DNA from: Pantoea sp. Nvir
Lineage (GTDB): Bacteria; Pseudomonadota; Gammaproteobacteria; Enterobacterales; Enterobacteriaceae
Direction: 5' to 3'
DNA length: 64,000 bases
Assembly: GCF_009829915.1 (NCBI RefSeq)
Contig: NZ_SZZW01000001.1
Span: 1 to 64,000, forward strand
Part shown: positions 54,337 through 64,000 of the stretch, one piece after another
Layout: each line of letters opens with the position of its first letter
Numbering within the stretch: position 1 is the stretch's first letter
The notes under the pieces: model-generated
Seen by the model: the letters and a program-made list of their open reading frames with translations, nothing else
Databases searched by the model: none
What the model was told of the DNA's origin: nothing
Made by a program: the position numbers and the translations under genes

Positions 54337-54800
54337 AAAAAATCCTTTTCCAATGTCTTATTGGAAGGGCAATATTCATGTTTTAACTGTCTTAAAAAAA
54401 TCTAATACATGCTACAGAAGCTTTTTCAGCATGTACTTCCTCTAGTTCAATAAAGGGTGCATAAGGTATCTATACACTTCTATTACAGGTGTTATAAATA
54501 GATGAAAATAATCTATTATTTTCACCGGTAAGTATTTGTCTTTTTACTGAATACTATATTTGAAGAATACAGAGTCCGACTGTTCCTGTTTCTATTTACT
54601 ATCAGTAGTTCATCTGCTGGCTGTTACATGGCTTGTATTCTTACATAAACGTAAACTTACTTCCCATAAGAAATTTACTAAAAATGAATTAGTAATACTG
54701 CTCTACGTTATTGATTAATTTTTCTATATAGGAAAAGACATACGGATATAAAATAAATGTACTAAGTGGATCATACCCTGATCAGGGTCGCTCATGACTA
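54337..54800. other. Gene-free stretch between nadE and astE
   Basis: It contains a stem-loop at 54345-54369 (CTTTTCCAAT / ATTGGAAGGG, with G-U pairs) that could end nadE transcription. Otherwise nothing is recognised; E. coli carries cho, ves and spy here. Confidence 0.55.
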
Positions 54801-55805
54801 CTATACAATTTTCGATAAGGCATCTGTCTGGGTATCCTCTTCTACTAGAATGAGCCCCGCACGCAGTCCTAGTGCGATGTTAGAATTAGGAAAGAGAACG
54901 TATTCACGTTCCTTCTGTACGACATAGCGCTTCTCACCATCCTCGGCCAACAGCGCTCCTTGCGGAAAAACGGTAAAATTACGGGTCTGCGCATTTATAT
55001 GTAGTTGGAATTGGTTACTCAGGCGTGTTATTTGTTGCACTACGTGATAGCGGCGTGGCGAACCTGTAACAATAGGCAGCGGCATACCGCTTAGCAACGC
55101 TGTCAACGCCTGCTGTGCTACCGAAAACTGCGTTAGATCATTTTCACCAAACGGTAGAGCTTTACCCAACTCCAGAGTACAACTGACAAAATTGAAGTGT
55201 GCACAACTGTAGTGAGTGAAAGTACCGCCCGGTGCAGTATGGAATACTAATGCCTCCAGTCCTGCAGTAGTCAGCCAGTTCATAAAGTCTTCTGGCCATG
55301 GAAGCGAATTTAGGGGAAGCATTCCAAAGCAAGTATGCCAAGAATCTCGAATGGAGGTATGCAGATCGAGATGCCAGGGAGGTTGCTGCTTCTTATACAA
55401 CGGTATTCTGAAGTTCTCAATAGCTCGTTCTAGAGACAGAACGCGAATCACCTCGTCGCAACTTTCGATATCTCGCCAGAGACCGCCAAACAAGCGATTA
55501 ATATCATACTGTAAGTAGCGTTTTTTTGCACGTAAGGCGGACGGGTTGCCGAGTATTGCTAATACGCTTAGCTGTAGCTCTATGTCACCTCGCAGCAAGG
55601 CACAGATTAACGCATTTAACATTTCCACCGGAGCGGTTTCATTGCCATGAATCCCCGCCGATATAACTAATGCTTGTTGTGGTTCTTTTTTTGGTTCGAG
55701 CTGTAAGATGCCATGATCGTGCCACTGCCAGCGCAAAAAAGGTGTTTCGCCGCACAATATATCAGGCGCAGTGCCTGATAGAGTTTGCTGGAGAAAATCT
55801 TGCAT
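54801..55805 (-). CDS. astE: Succinylglutamate desuccinylase
   Basis: AstE hydrolyses N-succinylglutamate to glutamate and succinate, the fifth step of arginine catabolism by the AST pathway. The ATG at 55805 has GAGGAG 5 bases upstream and gives 334 residues, starting MQDFLQQTL (E. coli 322). The zinc site is present: SAGIHGNETAPVEML near residue 51 and LDLHTSIRDS near 147. TCTLELGKALPFG-like and YVLFPNSNIALGLRAGLIL segments match the family. It ends the astCADBE operon, 45 bases after astB. Confidence 0.95.
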   Translation of the reverse strand: MQDFLQQTLSGTAPDILCGETPFLRWQWHDHGILQLEPKKEPQQALVISAGIHGNETAPVEMLNALICALLRGDIELQLSVLAILGNPSALRAKKRYLQYDINRLFGGLWRDIESCDEVIRVLSLERAIENFRIPLYKKQQPPWHLDLHTSIRDSWHTCFGMLPLNSLPWPEDFMNWLTTAGLEALVFHTAPGGTFTHYSCAHFNFVSCTLELGKALPFGENDLTQFSVAQQALTALLSGMPLPIVTGSPRRYHVVQQITRLSNQFQLHINAQTRNFTVFPQGALLAEDGEKRYVVQKEREYVLFPNSNIALGLRAGLILVEEDTQTDALSKIV

Positions 55806-55850
55806 CATCACTCCTCAGTGAGGTAAAAATAGCGTACTGATACTAGATTA

Positions 55851-59669
<3,819 letters not shown>

Positions 59670-59673
<4 letters not shown>

Positions 59674-60890
59674 GTTTTCGATCCTCGAGCCAAATGTTCA
59701 CAGGCTACAGCGAAGCGTGCCATCCCTGTTTTCACTTCCTGCTCACTAATATTAAGCGCAGGAGTAAAGCGTACCACATTAGTTCCAGCAGTTAGCACCA
59801 TCACCCGTTGCTCAGCAGCAGCTAAATTGAACTCCTTTGCCTTACCCGTGTAATCCTCATTTAGCACCGCACCAATGAGCAAGCCTAAGCCGCGCACCTT
59901 TTTAAACAGGTGCAACCGTTGATTAATAGCTGACAGTGCCTCGACAATCCACTTATGCCGTTCTATAACGCCTCTCATTACATGGGGCTGATTAATTAGC
60001 TGTATTACCTTGTACGCCACTGCACCAGCTAACGGATTACCACCGTAGGTAGTGCCGTGCGTGCCTACACTCATCACCTGTGCAAGATCTTCGCTCGTCA
60101 GCATAGCTCCAATGGGAAAACCACCTCCCAGTGCTTTAGCTGTTGTCAATATATCAGGCGTTATCCCATAGTGCATATAGGCGTAGAGCGAACCGGTGCG
60201 GCCTACACCACTCTGTACTTCGTCAAAAATCAGCAGTACCTTATGTTTTTTGCATAGTGTATGCAAACCACGCAAAAAAGCGCCATCAGCAGGTAGCACA
60301 CCGCCCTCACCTTGAATAGGTTCAACAATTACTGCGCAAGTATGATCATTAATCAACTTTGCAGCGGCTTCAAGATCATTAAATGAAGCGTGGTAAATAT
60401 CAGATGGTAGCGGCGCAAAATCTTGTGAATAGGTTGGTTGTCCTCCTACTGAGACTGTAAAGAGAGTACGGCCGTGGAAGGAATTAGTGAAAGCAACAAT
60501 GCCACTTTTGTTCACACCAAAACGATCATGCGCTACCTTACGAGCTAACTTTAGAGCCGCCTCATTGGCCTCTGCACCAGAATTACAGAAGAAAACACGA
60601 TCGGCGAAAGTAGCCTCTATCAGCTGTTTTGCTAAAAGTAAGATGGGTTCGTTAGTATAGCCGTTTCCGGTATGCCACAGGCGCTCCGCTTGTTCGGTGA
60701 GTGCTCTCTGCAAGTCTGGATGAGCATGCCCTAGTACATTAACAGCAATACCACCAGTAAAATCCACATAGTCCTGGCCACTCTGATCCCAGAGTGTAGA
60801 TCCTGAAGCATATACCGGTACAAAATTAGCTGGTGTATAAACCGGCACCATCCATTGATCAAAATCGTAACGCGAAACCTGCGGTAACAT
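59670..60890 (-). CDS. astC: Succinylornithine transaminase
   Basis: AstC is the PLP aminotransferase of the third AST step. In E. coli it can also act on acetylornithine and succinyl-diaminopimelate, so it may serve arginine or lysine synthesis too. The 406 residues equal E. coli. [16 protein letters not shown] is near residue 104 and the PLP lysine is in [16 protein letters not shown] near 252. It is the first gene of astCADBE, with GGAG before the ATG. No sigma-54 promoter was recognised upstream, unlike the nitrogen-controlled E. coli operon. Confidence 0.96.
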
Positions 60891-62057
60891 AATTATTTCT
60901 CCTGCTTTCTCTCTGGCACACAGGCAAGTAAAGAGAATGTTTTAAATTTGCACAATATGAGTAAAAGCAGAACTACTGTAAACTACAGCTTACATGGCAG
61001 CTAGAGGAATAAATGCATAAAACAATGAGGAAAACAGAAAATCAATAAGTTACATATAAATATTATTCAATAATATTGCATATATATTGAATAATTTCAT
61101 CTTTTTTATGACATTGGGGCAGATCTAACAGAAAATTTATAAATTTATAAAAGGTAATAGTGCTTCTATAATTTCTTTTAAATTTCATTCTTCCATTGGG
61201 AGATCGGCTTACAATTTAAGCACATTAAATTAACAACTTATATAAAAATTAAGGAACGATATCTTCTTGACTAAATGTGTACGCTAGAAATGGATCTTCC
61301 CTGCATCTTTTATCAACTCATTATTATTTAGAAGAAAAATAAAAGCACACTCAAAATTGATACATCGGAACTGAAATAGAAAAGTTTGATATTGATATTC
61401 TTATATCTATGTTGGTTACTGTTTCCCAATTTTATGACACAACAAGAAATTGGTACCTTCCTATAGAAAGGAGAACATAATGTGTAGATAGAGTGGATAG
61501 AATAATATAGAAGTTGTCCGGTATTTAAGAACTGCATGTATACAATATATTGGCATGTACTTACAGCGTAGAAATCAATAAGATTAGCTAGAGATCACTC
61601 CCCAATAGTGATGATGGGAAATAGATAGTTCACTACTTATTTAGACTCTCCCTAAGTCTAATCGTATTAATTACTAATTTTAGTAGTGATTATGATAGTA
61701 ACTAAGGTGATAAAGAGGAGTACGGTGTCTATATAGTGCTAAATAGTTAGCCTATCGAAGTGGTGAGATGTTCTATATATATTTTATATATTAAGCTTTC
61801 GTAAAGCAAAAAATTTTTTCATTTAAGGATCTTTTTAAGATTACGAATACGGACAAAACTGTAATTTTACTTTGCATCTAAAAATATATTTATTAATCGA
61901 TAAAGTATATGGCAATGAATATTGCTCTGTTCTATTTTTTAGAAATTATTTATCGAAATTTACGTCAATAAAAAATTTGCAAAATTTTAATACAGTGAAT
62001 TTTTACTATTTCATAAAGTTCTGTTTAGGTTTCGCCTATGCTCTTCTTTTGGAGAGA
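60891..62057. other. Gene-free stretch between astC and the chaA remnant
   Basis: AT-rich DNA with no recognisable gene. Here the E. coli order jumps from the ast region to the cha-kds region, so a rearrangement or large deletion boundary probably lies in this stretch. Confidence 0.55.
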
Positions 62058-63155
62058 ATGGTAAATATCTATGCACAAAAAAACTATTATAAAAAGTCCC
62101 TACTGATACTACCACCTCACCTCACTTGGTCTACTATTTTTTTCAATTGTGACAAAGCACTGCATGTCATTATTGGAATCAACCTAATGGCACTAACAGC
62201 TGTTCTCAGCAGCGCCTTTAGTGTAGTACGTCATGCAGATGTACTAGCCCACTGTCTAGGTGAACCTTATGGTTCTCTGCTATTGAGTTTGCTCGTAGTC
62301 ATTCTAGAGATCATTTTATTTCCGCCCTAATGGCGCCCGGTAATACCGCACCCGTACTTATGCGCGATACCCTCTACTACGTTATCATGATTGTCACTGG
62401 AGGAATGGTAGGATTTTCGTTGCTATTAAGTGGAAGGAAGTTTGTTACACAGCACCTAAATCTTATAGGAGTAAGGCAGTATCTGATCGCAATTTCTCCA
62501 CTAGCAATATTGATATTCGTCTTTCCTAACGCGCTGTCAAGTGGCAATTTCACCATTAACCAGAAAATTAATTATTGAAACAATTTCAGCGATAATCTAT
62601 GGTGTATTCTTACAAATTCAGACACGTACGCACTAAAACCTGTTTATATATGAAAATGAAGACGATAGTAATGGCGACGAGCCTCATCGCAGAAAACTTT
62701 CGGAGCACAATAGCATCTGGCATACCGTACGGTTAATAGTGCATCTAATTGCGGTGATCAGCGTCACTAAAATAAACGCTAGCACTCTAGAATATTTGCT
62801 TTCTTATCTTAATGTCCCAACACAGTTCTCTGGTTTTATTGTGGTACTGCTGATTTTATCTCCAGAAGGATTAAGTGCAATAAAGGCGGTGCTAATGAAT
62901 CAGATGCAGCGAGCCATGAACATTTTTTTAGCTCGGTGTTAGCAAATATCTCTCTGACAGTACCTGCAGTTACCATTATCGCCACTCTAACGGGTAAGCA
63001 ACTAGAGTTCGGTCTCGAACCACCGCAGATGGTGATGGTAATATCGGTAGTACTGTTCTTATGACAGATCTCCTTTTCTAATGGGCATACAAATGTTCTT
63101 AAGTTACTGCGTACTTAGCATTTTCGCTGGATATCTGTTTACTATCATGTTGTAA
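62058..63155 (+). pseudogene. chaA: Broken chaA, Na+(K+,Ca2+)/H+ antiporter
   Basis: ChaA homology runs over nearly the whole length but in several frames. LSSAFSVVRHADVLAHCLGEPYGSLL is read first, from ATG 62058. A one-base loss near 62315 shifts the frame into APVLMRDTLYYVIMIVTGGMVGFSLLLSG (62330-62578). A further shift near 62560 and a nonsense codon (TAA for Gln) follow. Then HLIAVISVTKINASTLE and ILSPEGLSAIKAVL appear up to a one-base loss in the T-run at 62925-62931. The 3' end carries more stops. A functional product is excluded. It keeps its E. coli position beside kdsA. Confidence 0.92.
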
Positions 63156-63294
63156 CTATAATATTTAAATATTGGATATCAATGCCGATAACTATTGAGC
63201 TTTTGTAAAAGTTACCCGTTACTAGTTATTTTCTATAGTACATAAAGGAGGAAAAATTTATGGATCCTCTTGATCCAGCACTTTGAAGCTTTGT

Positions 63295-64000
<706 letters not shown>

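Noticed and set aside
60891..61050. Sigma-54 promoter for astC
   Set aside because: No GG-N10-GC element with the right spacing and orientation was found on the minus strand.

Overview
This window is an AT-rich piece of a chromosome from a gammaproteobacterium of the Enterobacterales. Nearly every protein reads as a close relative of an Escherichia coli protein, and the gene blocks follow E. coli order (acnA-ribA-pgpB-lapAB-pyrF, rsxABCDGE-nth, tyrS-pdxH-slyB, rnt-grxD, cfa-ribE-mdtK-tRNA-Val, lpp-sufEDSCBA-ydiJ-ydiK, ihfA-pheTS-rplT-rpmI-infC-thrS, ydjM, nadE, astCADBE, chaA-kdsA). The genes that normally lie between these blocks are missing. They are replaced by 0.5-2.2 kb AT-rich stretches with no recognisable gene, or by broken remnants such as chaA and slyA. 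No insertion sequence, phage, plasmid, CRISPR or restriction gene was seen. Intact core genes, many deletions and fresh pseudogenes suggest a host-restricted, genome-reduced bacterium such as an insect symbiont. The species cannot be named from this sequence.

Layout. 1-6.1 kb: the 3' part of acnA, then ribA, pgpB, a frameshifted lapA, lapB and pyrF. 6.6-12.5 kb: fabI, a 2.16 kb gene-free stretch, and pntAB. 13.2-14.7 kb: an isolated UbiD-family aromatic-acid decarboxylase of the LpdC/AroY type. 15.8-21.7 kb: the complete rsxABCDGE electron-transport operon and nth, with a CRP-like site and a stem-loop upstream. 22.3-31.3 kb: tyrS, pdxH, slyB, a slyA relic, rnt, grxD, cfa, ribE and mdtK. 31.5-43.8 kb: tRNA-Val(GAC), lpp, the suf Fe-S operon, ydiJ and ydiK. 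44.4-51.6 kb: the translation cluster thrS-infC-rpmI-rplT-pheM-pheS-pheT-ihfA, with the pheM leader peptide and attenuator still present. 52.6-64 kb: ydjM, nadE, the full arginine succinyltransferase operon astCADBE, a chaA pseudogene and the start of kdsA, which is cut by the window edge.

How the genes work together. Several cofactor routes are represented: riboflavin (ribA, ribE), NAD (nadE), PLP (pdxH) and Fe-S clusters (suf). The clusters serve AcnA, Nth, RsxB, RsxC and YdiJ. PntAB and Rsx couple redox carriers to ion gradients. FabI, PgpB, Cfa, LapB, KdsA, Lpp and SlyB maintain a full Gram-negative envelope. The least expected contents for a reduced genome are the LpdC/AroY-like decarboxylase and the complete arginine catabolic operon. 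Both suggest metabolism tuned to a host diet or to host nitrogen, which is inference.
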